From Tetraselmis striata (Eukaryota; Chlorophyta; Chlorodendrophyceae; Chlorodendrales; Chlorodendraceae): 64,000 bases of DNA. The DNA is taken from NCBI GenBank assembly GCA_006384855.1, contig VCJN01002949.1:1-64000 (forward strand), given 5' to 3'. The position numbers were made by a program, and so were the translations under genes. The notes under the pieces were generated by a model. It saw only the letters and a program-made list of their open reading frames with translations, did no database searches and had not been told where the DNA came from. Positions within the stretch are counted from its first letter, which is position 1, and every line of letters begins with the position of its first letter. Below are positions 40,836 to 51,600 of the stretch, piece by piece.

Positions 40836-41316
40836 TTCGCCATGCGCATGTCATTTATGGCAAAACATATTTCCATTTCACTAAAATTCTAAAAATTCTT
40901 TTTCTTTAACATATATAACCCGCCAGCCACACATATCTTGATATATGTTGGCAACATGCCTGCACGAGCAACACCCGTAAATAATCCGTTGGAAATGATT
41001 ATGATTGCGCATACGAGTCTAGTAGACTAATAATCCGACGACTTGGAGTTTATCGCCCATATCAACCGTTTTGACTGAAAAATGAGTGAGATTCAGGGAT
41101 GTCGATCGTTTTATTTAACGGAGGTCAAGGCATGTCGAGACGTATGCCGTTCACTCTGGTGTAGGGGTGATGTAAAGTGCTTTAGGCCTTTAAGGATGGT
41201 TCTACACCCTCCCCATTTACCCTTTACCGCTTAACTACATGCAAGGGCATGCGATTCCACATGGTTACGTTCTATGTGAAATTTGAAATTTCTTACAACT
41301 TTATTCCTGATCATGT

Positions 41317-42930
41317 TCTAAACTAGTTTATGGCATTTCCTCCTTTCCTGAACCGCTTTTTAGTTATTGCATGCGCAGTTGCATCGGTATGGGTTATTAG
41401 TTCAACCGTTGGTGTGCCCGTACTTGTGCATCATGAGCAGACATAAAAGCAACCGTAACAATTGAGCATACCATCTTCATGTTTCGTTGTGTTCCACACA
41501 TCGATTGACTGTCCCGCCGAACATGATGCCGGCAACGGTCACATGTTTTTTCAAGTTCGCGCTCGACTCATCCATCCCTTGGGTGTGGTATTCTTGTTTG
41601 TACTACGTCCGCGCGTTGCATGTCAAATGGAGAAGAACATGGCGAGCCGACACTCGAATCGCTTCAAGCGGAGATGCGGGACCAGTCCGCGTTGCTGCTT
41701 ATTGAGCTTTATAGCTCGGCAACCGACGGCTCGTGATCGCGATGGCGAAGGAGACGGGGCGTATGGTTCCGTATCCGCGCCGCGCGTCGCGGGCAAACCA
41801 ACATGCAGCGGGGAAGCCATTATGCGCCCTGACTTGCTAGAGCAAGCCCACGGCAGCCGTGCCGGCTCAAAATCCGCGAGTGACGAGGATGATTACGTCG
41901 CGGTGCCATAGCTCATGTTGAGGGCAAAGCGCGTGTTGGTTGCGAGGGCGTTCGGCCGGGTAGCCGGGTGCCCGGTTTGTTCCCGCTACGTTCCGACTTC
42001 ACGAACGATTACCTCAGGCAAGATGATTGGCTAATGCCGGCCCAGGAGAAGTATCTTTGGATGTCTTGTTTCATAGCTCATACCGCTGCCCTGTTTGTGG
42101 CTCTCGACGAGTGACTGCCCTACGTCCCATATATATATATATGCTAATCAAGACATCGCGCCATATATCGCGCGTACGCGCAATCATGCCGATGCGGCGA
42201 TGCCATGCATCGACATGGCGTTCCGGTTCCGTCTAGCCTTCATCCGGAGGTTGGAGGAGATCAAGCGAGCTCACGGCGACCAGGGGGGGTTATGGACATG
42301 CTGCGAGCTAATAAGCGTTTCCAGCCCTCCCCTGAGCACTTCGATCCAACCGTCTTTGGTGACCTGATACGTGACTACAAGTGTCGGGTCTTCGTTCGAG
42401 GCGACGGTCAACAGCAACGCTGAGGCCACAACTACCGCACTCGTGCATGCGACACTCGCATGTCGCAGGCGCGGGCGTGGACGCGAGGTAGCTAGGGCGG
42501 TCGCGGCCGTGGCGCGAAGGCTGGCGCGAGTTATAGCGTGGGCCGTCTTTCGTCGGAGTTACCAACGCTATGCGAGGCCACTTTTCGGTGACCGCCGCAC
42601 AACGTACCATTGCAGATCAACGGCGGGGTGAGCATCCCGCGTCCGGCCCGGACCTCCCTTCTCCACAGACTTCATTTAAGTTTCTCGGTGCGACGCTCTA
42701 TATAGCATCGGCACATTGCGGCTCAACCATTCGCACACATGCACATGACGGCGCAATAACCCGTCTCCCGTACCATTTATGCCCAGCGTCCTTCGGTTGA
42801 TACTATGCTCTACGGGTCTCAACTGGTTATCAACGACCTGCATTCGCGCGCGTACGTTACGCGCGCTACGAGCGCGACGGGCGCGCGGAGCGGCCCTCTT
42901 ACCACAACACTTCCGCGGTACCCGTACGAT
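41317..42930 (+). mobile_element. Gag-YR retroelement copy C, heavily decayed
   Basis: Starts TCTAAACTAGTTTATGG like copies A and B. The A segment, with GACATAAAAGCAAC, and gag landmarks (T-C-H-A-L-type start region, Y-L-W-M-S-C-F, F-R-F-R-L-A-F, and the GCGCGGGCG-rich Arg/Gly end) can be followed through many indels, an AT microsatellite at about 42127-42141 and stops. It fades in the region before the YR core near 42930. It is much older than A and B. Confidence 0.75.
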
Positions 42931-43599
42931 AATATTGCGAAAACTTCCCAAATTCATGATCCGATATGCAGTTTGCGCGGTTAGTACCGTGTGCACATGC
43001 GGCAACGTGACGCGCACATCGCCCGGCCCATTGGCCATGCTCTAGCCTCGTATAGCCAGCCCACGACTGTCGACCACCGACACCGCGGCCGGATGTAGCG
43101 CAAGAAGTACCTCTTTATGCGGCGATGGTGGGCGGGTCGCGACCGCTACGGCCGCGCGCAGGCGGCGTGCTGCGGCATCTCCGTGGCGACCCCGCAGCAA
43201 CCGGTCTAAGTGCCGCCCAACCATAAACTTCGCACCGATGGCATATGCTCCGTCGGACCAGCTAGGGAAAAACGTAAACTATTTATTCTCTATATTTTGA
43301 CTAAGAACGATGCCTTTCTATCTGAGCGGTTTTGGCCCTAAAGGCGTATATATGTGTCAGCAAGACGCGAATCTTGATGGAATGGTCAATCTGGCGGCAG
43401 TCGCGAGGGTGAACATCTTATTGGCCGCCGTTCCGGGACACACAAGCGCCCCAAGCCATCCATGATCGCCCTGTGTCTTCGAAGGTGGCGGGATGTAGGG
43501 CTACGGGGTGGCCGGGAGCTGTTGGGTTGGATGGGGTTGCGCTAGTGGATGCATGATTCGCCGAGCCGCGTGCTGACGTCGCTCTATACGCAGTCATTC
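42931..43599. other. No gene recognised
   Basis: Unassigned sequence between YR copy C and the start of repeat R1 copy 2. No motif, repeat or RNA gene seen. Confidence 0.4.
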
Positions 43600-44889
43600 A
43601 ACTACTACCCGAAAAGGTTTTCATGTACATCAGTAATTCACCGGTACCCGCAATTTACAGTCGACGTGTTGCGTGCGGCAGTCTCAGCCGGATAGAGACT
43701 GCAAGGACAAACAAAGGTGGGTGTGCAGTGGTGGTGCAAAGGCGAGAGGCTACAATGTTTTTCTGAATACAATTATTGTTTAACACAACGCTTACCATAC
43801 GGCAGCATTATACAGTACATATACTCGTAGTCTCAGGTACACATTGTACTAGTACACACAGGTACTAACTCGTAGTATATCGTACTCGTATAATTGTCAC
43901 ACTTCATTCCGCCCCCCCCCTTCGAGAATTCAATTCTCGACATCCGCGGGGTTCGAACTGGTGACCCTTACATCAGGATGCTGGCGCCTTGTAACAATTG
44001 AGGCGGTATCAATGCGGCTCCGAAACCAGTGCGGCAGTCTCAGCCGGATAGAGACTGCAAGGACAAACAAAGGTGGGTGTGAAGTGGTGGTGCAAAGGCG
44101 AGAGGCTACAGTGTTTTTCTGAATACAATAATTGTTTAACACAACGCTTACCATACGGCAGCATTATACAGTACATATACTCGTAGTCTCAGGTACACAT
44201 TGTACTAGTACACACATGTACTAACTCGTAGTATATCGTACTCGTATAATTGTCACATGCGTCTTGGCTACACGTGTTGCCATCGCAGAAAATATTTCGC
44301 AGGTTGCGGCGTTGATCGCCCCGCCGCGGCTGTTACGGTGGTCCGCCGGCCTCGGGCGCGGTTTGCCGATGCTACTTCCATCTCGCCCGCCTGAGCTCTT
44401 GCGGTAGGATCCCCAAGGGGAACTAGAGGGCAAAAGGCGGGCATCCCCCCCCCCCCCCCCCCTCCACCCCTCGTCGTCTGCGTGCTTACGTCGCTCCGTG
44501 TTCGGCATGCCGGTCATACTTGCCTGCGCGCCGCTTGTCGCCGGAGCACGCCTCGTCGTTGTAGCCACCCGTACATGGCTAAACCGGGTTGGCCGCTAGC
44601 TGACTCCTCCCGCTGCTTGGCAGCTACTCCCTCATGGCACACCGCCTCATGTATTGTGGTCCCTGAATAGCTGCCATGCCGGGCCTCTCCGCCCCCGAAC
44701 GCCCGCCCCGCCTTTAAGTACCGGGCTCCCGTCTCCTCACACACGCCGCCCTCGCCCGTTCTCACGGGGCCGCCGAGGGTTTCCCGGGTGTTTCGAACGG
44801 GTCGGCTGCAAGGCGCCGCCGAACTCTGCGATGTATTAAGCCGTGATTCGAGTGATTTAGAAGTGGAACACATACGGGTGGGGGGTACG
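43600..44889 (+). repeat. Dispersed repeat R1, copy 2, interrupted by a mini-LTR element
   Basis: Homologous to 26495-27178 on both sides of 43674-44257. The left part carries the M-Y-I-S-N-S-P-V-P coding block, the right part N-I-S-Q-V-A-A-L-I-A to R-P-P-E-L-L-R-stop (about 44280-44406), then the poly(C) run and the right edge. The uninterrupted copy supplies an approximate pre-insertion site. Confidence 0.85.
43674..44257 (-). mobile_element. TRIM-like miniature LTR retrotransposon (584 bp)
   Basis: Minus orientation. Two 228-bp LTRs (44257-44030 as 5', 43901-43674 as 3') begin TGTGACAAT and end GACTGCCGCA, nearly identical to each other. The internal part is only about 128 bp. One base after the 5' LTR comes TGGTTTCGGAGC, the same PBS as the Ty3 element, and before the 3' LTR a purine-rich GAAGGGGGGGGG tract serves as PPT. 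Flanking TGCG occurs on both sides (43670-43673 and 44258-44261), a 4-bp target duplication. It encodes nothing and would need an autonomous partner; shared PBS and LTR ends point to the Ty3 family in this window. Confidence 0.88.
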
Positions 44890-45295
44890 TCAAATCTTTT
44901 GTAAGTCGGTGGCGGGTCGTACCTAGGCCAAGAACACGATTTTAATTCGAATAGCCCTCGCGAGTAGGCTGCCCCCATCCGAGTCGTACACACCCCGATC
45001 CCCGCCCGTTAGGGGAGGCCGGAGAGGCCGACGCAAGGCCGAGGTAGTCGTACACGAATTATTTATGGCAGCCCCCCGTACATGGTTGCTGCCGGGCGGC
45101 CCCAACATGCTCTGCCGGAACTACGAGTACTATTTGAAAAGCCCCCGTAGGGCTTCCCGGTCGTCGCATGATCCGAGGACCAAGGGCCTAGGCCGGGCAC
45201 GGGTCTTAGGGGTTACTAGCGCCCACCACGTGGAGGTGGGGGTGGTTCCGCGTTGCCTGCCGCACCCGAGATCCTCCGCTTCCGATGGACCGCTA
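44890..45295. other. No gene recognised
   Basis: Unassigned sequence between repeat R1 copy 2 and the YR-family end relic. Confidence 0.4.
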
Positions 45296-45490
45296 CTTGG
45301 TTGCGGGCGCCCATCGTGCGCAACACGAGCATACATAAAAGCAATTGTAGCAACTGAGTATGCCATCTTCCATTTTCGTTGTGTTCCACACAACGCCCTC
45401 CCCTCCCTTCCTTCGTTTTCCTTAGTTCTTCATTTTCATTGAACCTCTCCGACAATTTCGGGCCCTCACCCCCGTGTTTAACATTATGCA
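45296..45490 (+). repeat. Terminal A2-B2 relic of the gag-YR family
   Basis: Diverged match to 14080-14250: GAGCATACATAAAAGCAA, GCCATCTTCCATTTTCG, GTGTTCCACACA, then the switch to CGCCCTCCCCTCCC and TTTCGGGCCCTCACCCCCGTGT. It preserves the A2-to-B2 junction without any gag or YR, so it is a solo 3' end or a short non-autonomous member. Confidence 0.65.
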
Positions 45491-46554
45491 TGCGGAACAT
45501 GATTGGCAAACCGAACTCACCTTTAAAATTTGACAAGGGGGATCCCACGAAGGCCGGCCAGACAACCTTGCGCCCCTTAGACGGATATTTCGGCCTATGC
45601 ATGTATGACCTAGAACTTTAGGGCTTAAATAAGCATGTGGCTGGGTCCGATCAAAACATGAAGCAACCTCGAGAAACTACTATTCCGGATAGACACACGA
45701 AGCCCTAACGAATAGATGTGGAGGATCGAAACCCTAGTCAACTGTGGCCAATACATACCGTCAAAATCTCGCAGTATTACTGGTACGAGTACTAGTATCA
45801 GTGTTAGTCGTACCAGTATCACGAAAACAGCCGTCTTACATCAGACATTTGTTTATAATTACATGAGCTATTAGCTGCAGAAGGCGATATCTGAAAATCA
45901 CCATAAAAGGACAATCGGAAAGGTCCTCTACAACAATTGCGAGGTGGAAGCAGTAGCAGGAGATAGAAGATGCAGAATGGGCACGAGCCCACGCCTCGGA
46001 CTTGGCAATCTGCACACCGGCGGAGAGAATGCCGCCCAGGGTACCATGCACGCAAGCAGAGACCCGCTGCAACAACCCCGGCCGTGTGCGCGACAGGCGA
46101 CGGCGGAACTCAGCAGGTTGGCTAGCGACAAAGTTCCGAAGTGCCTGAACATTTGTTTATGGTACGAGCACTACATATCATCTGCGGGTTCGTCCCTACC
46201 TTCATTCGTCAAGTGGCCTTACGGGTTGATTTGATCATCTGATCCTTGAGCACCATGTTCCACTGTCTAGTCGTGTTTCCGATAAGACATTAATCCTCGT
46301 ATGCTATTCCAAAGTCTTCATCACACAGCACTGCGCGTGATGACATCTCTACGTTGGATTTCTCTGATCGCCCAGTTCCGATATCGATCGATCGATTTTT
46401 CTGAACAATTTATTCGAGTAGACCATGCTCATACATGCATTAATCTGGGATACCGTCGCAAAAGCAGATATTGTTTCTACCGCGCAACAGGTACTGGGAG
46501 TACGCGTGACAGCGTGGCAGTGTTGCGAAAATGAACCGGTACCGTACCTGTTCT
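45491..46554. other. No gene recognised
   Basis: Spacer with several GTACGAGTAC/TACCAGTA strings near 45780-45830, resembling tails of the dispersed non-LTR family, and a GATC-repeat at 46386-46394. Frames on both strands have no motif. Confidence 0.4.
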
Positions 46555-46692
46555 GTACCAGTACTGGTGTGAACTACAAAAGGGCATACGAGTACCAGTA
46601 CCTGCCTTTTTGTAATTTTCACACCAGTACCAGTACCTGCTTTTAGCGCGGTGGATAATATTACTGGCCTTTTTGTAATTCGCACCAGTTCT
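46555..46692. repeat. Palindromic cluster of non-LTR tail sequences
   Basis: Three tail copies in alternating orientation: GTACTGGTGTGAACTACAAAAGG (-), CCTTTTTGTAATTTTCACACCAGTACC (+) and GCCTTTTTGTAATTCGCACCAG (+), with a TTTTAGCGCGGTGG block as at 28.2 kb. The first pair makes a near-perfect hairpin. Confidence 0.7.
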
Positions 46693-46722
46693 TGCGGGTA
46701 CCAGTAGTCTGAAATGTGAATA

Positions 46723-46875
46723 CACTACGCTCCAAATATTTTGGTAAGCCCTAGTTCATCTAGGGCAGATGTACAGTAAAGACATGGGGTGCCAAACCTC
46801 ATGAGGGTTTCAAATGCCCTACGTTTCGACTACCGGTGCTACGTGCTACATGGATTTTCCGAATTGTGCAAATGG
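46723..46875 (+). repeat. TA-flanked repeat R2, copy 2
   Basis: Starts CACTACGCT directly after TA (46721-46722) and follows the other copies through CCCTAGTTCAT, GGGCAGATGTAC, GACATGGGGTGCCAAACCT and the TGGATTTTCC block. See 27640 and 49859. Confidence 0.75.
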
Positions 46876-48279
46876 AGATGTAAGGAGCATTGCTCATAAT
46901 TTGGATCAGTCAGGATTTGGATCGAAAATTCAGTTTTCCTCAATACACTACATGTACCGGGTACGACCAGCAGGACGATGACCGCACTCGAGGGGTTATA
47001 GGCCCAGATTATACCTGAGGTCTAGGGCTAGCCGTAGACCCCAAGCTCGTATGATATGCTGACCGGAGTCGGTCTCGGTGGACTGGCGCGCGGCAGGTGG
47101 TCGGAAGTGTTTTGAAATTATAAAGTTTTCAGTACGGCACAGGTCTACGCACCACACTGGTGCACGGCAGCACGCCACCTCCACCACCACACTGGCTAGC
47201 ACAGCTGACCAAGGCCCGTCCTAGCCCCGCCAGAGTAGTTGCGAGGCCCGCACAAAGGTTGCGGGTCGGTTTCGAGTGCGAATAGGATGTCGTTGCCTAT
47301 TCGAAGTACCTGTGCCAGTGCGAGTAGCCGAGTCGGATATAACAATGGCGTACGCGCGATCTGCCGCCTAGCAAGCATGCATGGATGCTCTCTCAGCATG
47401 CAAGGAGCACGCACTACGTGCATCACAGGTAAGCGCCGAGGCAGCGCAACCGTCAGCATAAGCTGCGTCCGAGAGGGCAGCTCAGCAGGTGCAGGCCGCA
47501 CCTTCGAGTGCGCCATCCCAACCAACCGCCGCGCCGGTTCCAGCGAATCTAGCAGCTATGGTAGTCGATCCGCAGACTCTCGCATTGCTAGCCACCCTCT
47601 CCAACCATCTTCAGGCTTCGGGTGGCGCTGTGTGACATGTGGCAACCACATGGTGTCGTTAGGTCAAGTGAACGCCGTCAAGGGTGACCGCGCATCGAGG
47701 CGGAAAACCGGCCGCATGGCGCGGGGTCCAAATTGAAAAAAGTAGGATTTGCGATTTACGACCTACCCAATTGCCACCGCGCATCATCGCGCGCTCGGTG
47801 TATATCTGCCCATGCCCCTCTAGAGCTGTTGTTGAGCCCTACAGCTGGACAAGGCGCTAGGACTTGTCCCATCAAGTTTGGCCAAAACCTCAAGCTGTGA
47901 GGCCGAGAAAGGCCATCTTCATGTCCAAATCTGGTCAATGCTCCTTACATGTAGGCAAATTACAGGTACCAAAACGGCACATTCTTGAATGACATCAACC
48001 CTCATTGCCATTAAAAATTCCGTCAGGCACGTCACGGCTATGGGGAGTCTATGCAGGTAACGAAATCATACTAATGTACTCCGTTGTCGCTCATGGGTAC
48101 ATGAGCGATCCAGCGTAGCGCACGTTAGCCGGTTCAAACGCATGAGTACATAGAAGCGGTTGTCGCTTTAAACATCGCATGCGACATGCGACTACCCGTC
48201 GATATCATTTGTAAGTAGGCAACGGAACTTTTCGGCACTTAATCATACACGAGTACCCCGTGCTGGGCGGTACTCGAAA
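46876..48279. other. Unassigned region with an Ala/Gln/Pro-rich decayed frame
   Basis: A + strand frame around 47380-47637 reads an Ala/Gln/Pro-rich peptide (A-A-P-V-P-A-N-L-A-A-M-V-V-D-P-Q-T-L-A-L-L) interrupted by one TAA near 47460. The composition recalls Gag N-termini but no Gag core follows. The remainder shows nothing. Confidence 0.25.
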
Positions 48280-48535
48280 GTGGCACGGTCGATGACCCCA
48301 AGTACGTGCCTCCCCCCCCCCCCCCCCCCTTTGTGGATAAAGCAGGCATGCGCCGCAGCGTCACATCAACGTTTGATGTCGATGTGTATCCGACGGAAAC
48401 CCTATACGTTTTGAATAAACTCAATTACTCTGCAATAAGCGCTTTAGCGACAAGTATCCGTAATTACGTGCCCTTCTCAAAATGCCTTCGGGCTCGATTT
48501 TGCGGCGCCAACTATCCCCTGGAGTGTTGCAACTA
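48280..48535 (+). repeat. Direct repeat R3, copy 1
   Basis: Matches 51325-51600: GGTCGATGACCCC, a poly(C) run at the same place (48311-48329), GTGGATAAAGC, CATGC.CCGCAGCGTCACATCAAC, TATCCGACGGAAACCCT and AAGTATCCGTAATTACGT. In this copy a frame reads T-F-D-V-D-V-Y-P-T-E-T-L-Y; copy 2 has lost two bases there. Confidence 0.85.
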
Positions 48536-49298
48536 ACCAAAAAATCTGAAATGTAGTGATGGCCCCAAAACCAAACTTGCACAACATCGACATGTAGCGT
48601 GGGCACAGTGTGCCTCATTGTAGGCACGCTCTTTACTGCATTATCAAGCATCACTATAGAATCGGCGTGTCGTGGCTTTGGTATACTTGCTTCGGGAAGT
48701 ACTAGAGACTGTACATATTTCATAAAAAACGATTTTTCATTCATTGCCATATACACGGCTGCCTTGCTTGACCGCACGTTGCGAGCACAAGGGCATCATG
48801 CAACGCGGACCTGTGTGTCGCAATACGCCAACGAGACTCTATTACGAATATCCGGATCTAGCACGGTTTTAATGTACATTCGGTATTTCATATGGCGTAC
48901 CGCCCGTAATTTCCTATTTGCCGAGCCGCTGCCCTATTGCCTATAATGCAAGAGCGTCTACATCTCCATGGGGCATATATCCCCCGAGATGACAAACAAT
49001 CCGGCGCCCTATGCCCGCGTCTATGCCACGGTGAAACCTCCACACTTTCGTTGACATGACAACATGACAAAAGCCCAATAACGGAACAAGCGGCGGTGCC
49101 GCACTTGTTGAAAGCGTACCACGGAGACCGTGCACTACATGTAGCACAGCAATCGGGGCTCGACATGCGCTTAGTAAAGCATTGGGGGGGGGGGGGGGGG
49201 GGGGGGGGTAGCCTGCTGCCGGCAAAGTCACCCGCCACGCCCCTAAAGTTGGAAGCAAATGCATCATTCAGGGTGACGTGATAAGCGCCGGATAGCGA
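48536..49298. other. No gene recognised; long poly(G)
   Basis: Spacer with a poly(G) run at 49184-49208. It may contain the decayed N-terminal half of the mariner-like transposase that follows, but I could not recognise it. Confidence 0.35.
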
Positions 49299-49781
49299 AT
49301 GGCAAGCGGCAAGTCCAAAGTCTCGCCAATGGGAATATCTAAGAGACTCCATGTCGGCGGCAAGACGCAACATGAACCGTCAGCATGTACGATGCAGCGC
49401 GCCTTGGCCGGTGGGCATGCATGCCCCCATTTTGTGGGAAAGTGTTGTAAGGCGTCAACACCTTACAAAGGCAGAAATGGGCAGGAATGGGCAGAGCATC
49501 GCAAAGATGTGACGGCGCTCCAAGCACCGCCTCGTTCTCCGGATCTCAACTGGATCGAGAACGTGTGGTTTGTGGTTGAAGACAAGCTGATTAGGAAGTC
49601 TTGCAAGACAATAACAAGCTTCAAGGCAGCGATTCGGAAAGCGTTCAATGAGATTTCGCCTCATTTTTTCATCAAGCAAGTACTGTCAATGGATGGGCGC
49701 TTGCAGAAGATGATCGAGATGGGCTGCGGTCACATAGAGCGCAACGTATACATGTTCATGGGTAGCAGCCCTAACAAGTAA
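49299..49781 (+). pseudogene. Tc1/mariner-type transposase, C-terminal fragment
   Basis: The frame from about 49480 to the TAA at 49779-49781 reads V-T-A-L-Q-A-P-P-R-S-P-D-L-N-W-I-E-N-V-W, the diagnostic third-catalytic-acid block (PxRSPDLNxIExxW), then K-L-I-R-K, S-F-K-A-A-I-R-K-A-F and the terminal M-D-G-R-L-Q-K-M-I-E-M-G-C-G-H. The upstream part of the frame does not resemble the DDE core and lacks the first two Asp blocks. Repeat R2 copy 3 begins 78 bp downstream and could be related to this element's end. Function: cut-and-paste transposition at TA; this copy is dead. Confidence 0.85.
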
Positions 49782-49858
49782 TTTCGAAGTGTTGGACGGC
49801 GTACATAGACTGATGCACCATGTAACATGATGAAAAACTGATACATTTTTTGGTCCGT

Positions 49859-50010
49859 CACTACGCTTCAATGTTTTGGCAAACCCTAGTTCATGTCGGG
49901 CAGATGTGCTTTGACAGTCAAGACATAGGGTGCCAAACCTGATTACGGATTCAAATACCCTATTGTTTCGACTACGCGTGCTACGTGCCAGATGGATTTT
50001 TCCAATTGGT
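49859..50010 (+). repeat. Repeat R2, copy 3
   Basis: CACTACGCTTCAATGTTTTGG followed by CCCTAGTTCATGT, GGGCAGATGTGC, GACATAGGGTGCC and TGGATTTTTCC. Here the end is preceded by GT, not TA. It lies just after the mariner-like transposase fragment. Confidence 0.75.
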
Positions 50011-50280
50011 CCAGTAAGAACTGTATGTGTGTTTAGATGCCATATGTCGCTCAAAACAGCGAGGGGGGGGGGGTGAATTCTATAGCTGGCCAAAGTTTGG
50101 ATGCTAGTACTTTCCGCTTTGTTTACCGGCTTCAACTAACTGCCGTACCGTACCCACCGCTCAATCCTCACCAGCACCGCCGCTTCCGCGTTAGGCCGGC
50201 ATGCTGTTGTCCCCCCGAGCGCAAATACCTATCAGTCCACAATCACGCTTACCTCACGTCGCTAGCCCTCGGCTTGGATG

Positions 50281-51068
50281 GGTAGCTGACACCATGTCGG
50301 TATCCATCAGGCACACCGGGAAGGTGGAGGTGAAGTGGGACGGCAGGGAGCTTTCCGTTAGGCCCGTAGTGCTCTATCCCCTAGAGCCGGATTGGCTAGA
50401 GGCCCGCACCGTGCGCATCATGCTAGATAGAGTATGTACTGAACGGGGGGGGGGGGGGGGTTTCAATTCCCTGTGTTAAGCAGATTTGACCACCCCTGCA
50501 CTGACACCCCCATTTTTAGTGACACACCCCTATAGTGACGGCGGGGGGGGGGGGGGGGGGGGGGGGGAGGCAAACTGATGGCCGCTTAACACTACTAGGG
50601 GCAACACCTTTACAGTGACACTAGTGGCGTAACCCTGGGAAAATCGGAGTTTTTACATGTTTACGCCTTTTTGCAGCCCGGCCGGTTGCGCCCGGCGGCA
50701 CTACGCGCGCGGCCCGCTCGGCAGCCCCGACGAGGTGCGCAATGCCGCCACCGCCGCCGTTCTTGGGCGGCCCGCCGGCACTCCCGCTCTAATTGCCCTT
50801 CGCACCCGCGAGCCAAGGTCGCGCCCGCCAGGATTTGGCGCCCGAAACGGCACGATGGCTAGGAATGAAGAAGCGGGCAGAGGTCACCGATTCATACGTA
50901 GACTACGGGCCAGAGGCCCCCCACTGGTGCCCCGGCCGTGACCTCGACCGGTACCCCTTGCAAGGATGCGGCCAGCCATGGTGCAAGTCGGACCTCGAGG
51001 ACTTCGGCTACCTAGCGGGGGCAAACATGCTCCACCCCACGTGCGAGCGAGCCTTCTGCGACACGTAG
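50281..51068 (+). other. Coding-like blocks, unrecognised
   Basis: Two + strand blocks have protein-like composition. 50294-50440 reads K-V-E-V-K-W-D-G-R-E-L-S-V-R-P-V-V-L-Y-P. 50800-51068 reads Y-V-D-Y-G-P-E-A-P-H-W-C-P-G-R-D-L and Q-G-C-G-Q-P-W-C-K-S-D-L, with several Cys that could bind metal, ending at a stop. Poly(G) runs lie between them (50445-50460, 50540-50567), flanked by GTGACA-type short repeats. They may be exons of one gene; unproven. Confidence 0.25.
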
Positions 51069-51324
51069 GGACGATATATACCGTCTGGTATAGAGAGCAG
51101 ATTACGGAGATGTAATGGATACACACATTGGTGGTCATGCAGCAATATTTCTGAGGACAACACCCACGTGGTGACTACTACGGCAACAAGTGACTTGTGT
51201 CACTATATGGGTAGTGTTCCCCGCCTATACAGTGACACCCCCCACTGTGACACCACCCTTATTACAGTAGCACTAGGGGAGGGGGTCCACAAAAGTCACA
51301 AGGGTGGTGTCGCTGTACTCGTAA

Positions 51325-51600
51325 TAAGGGGCATGGTCGATGACCCCCATCATGCGGCGCGCAAAGCCCCTCCCCCCCCCCCCCCCCCCCCCCCCAAGGT
51401 GGATAAAGCTGGCATGCACCGCAGCGTCACATCAACATTTGATCGACGTGTATCCGACGGAAACCCTGTACTTTTTGAGATTATATTACTCCGCAATAAG
51501 CGCTTTAGTAACAAGTATCCGTAATTACGTCCACTTTTCAAAATTCCTTCGGACTCGATGCTTTTTGCAGTGCCAAGTACTGGTACCCATGGAATATTGC
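51325..51600 (+). repeat. Direct repeat R3, copy 2
   Basis: Second copy of 48280-48535, about 3 kb downstream, same orientation, with its poly(C) run at 51372-51395. A two-base loss in the T-F-D-V-D-V-Y block shifts the frame. Confidence 0.85.

Noticed and set aside
43925-43990. tRNA-like T-arm (GGTTCGAAC on one strand) inside the mini-LTR element
   Set aside because: The bases on either side of TTCGAAC do not pair as a T-stem, and no A box or acceptor stem is found; it is part of the TRIM core.
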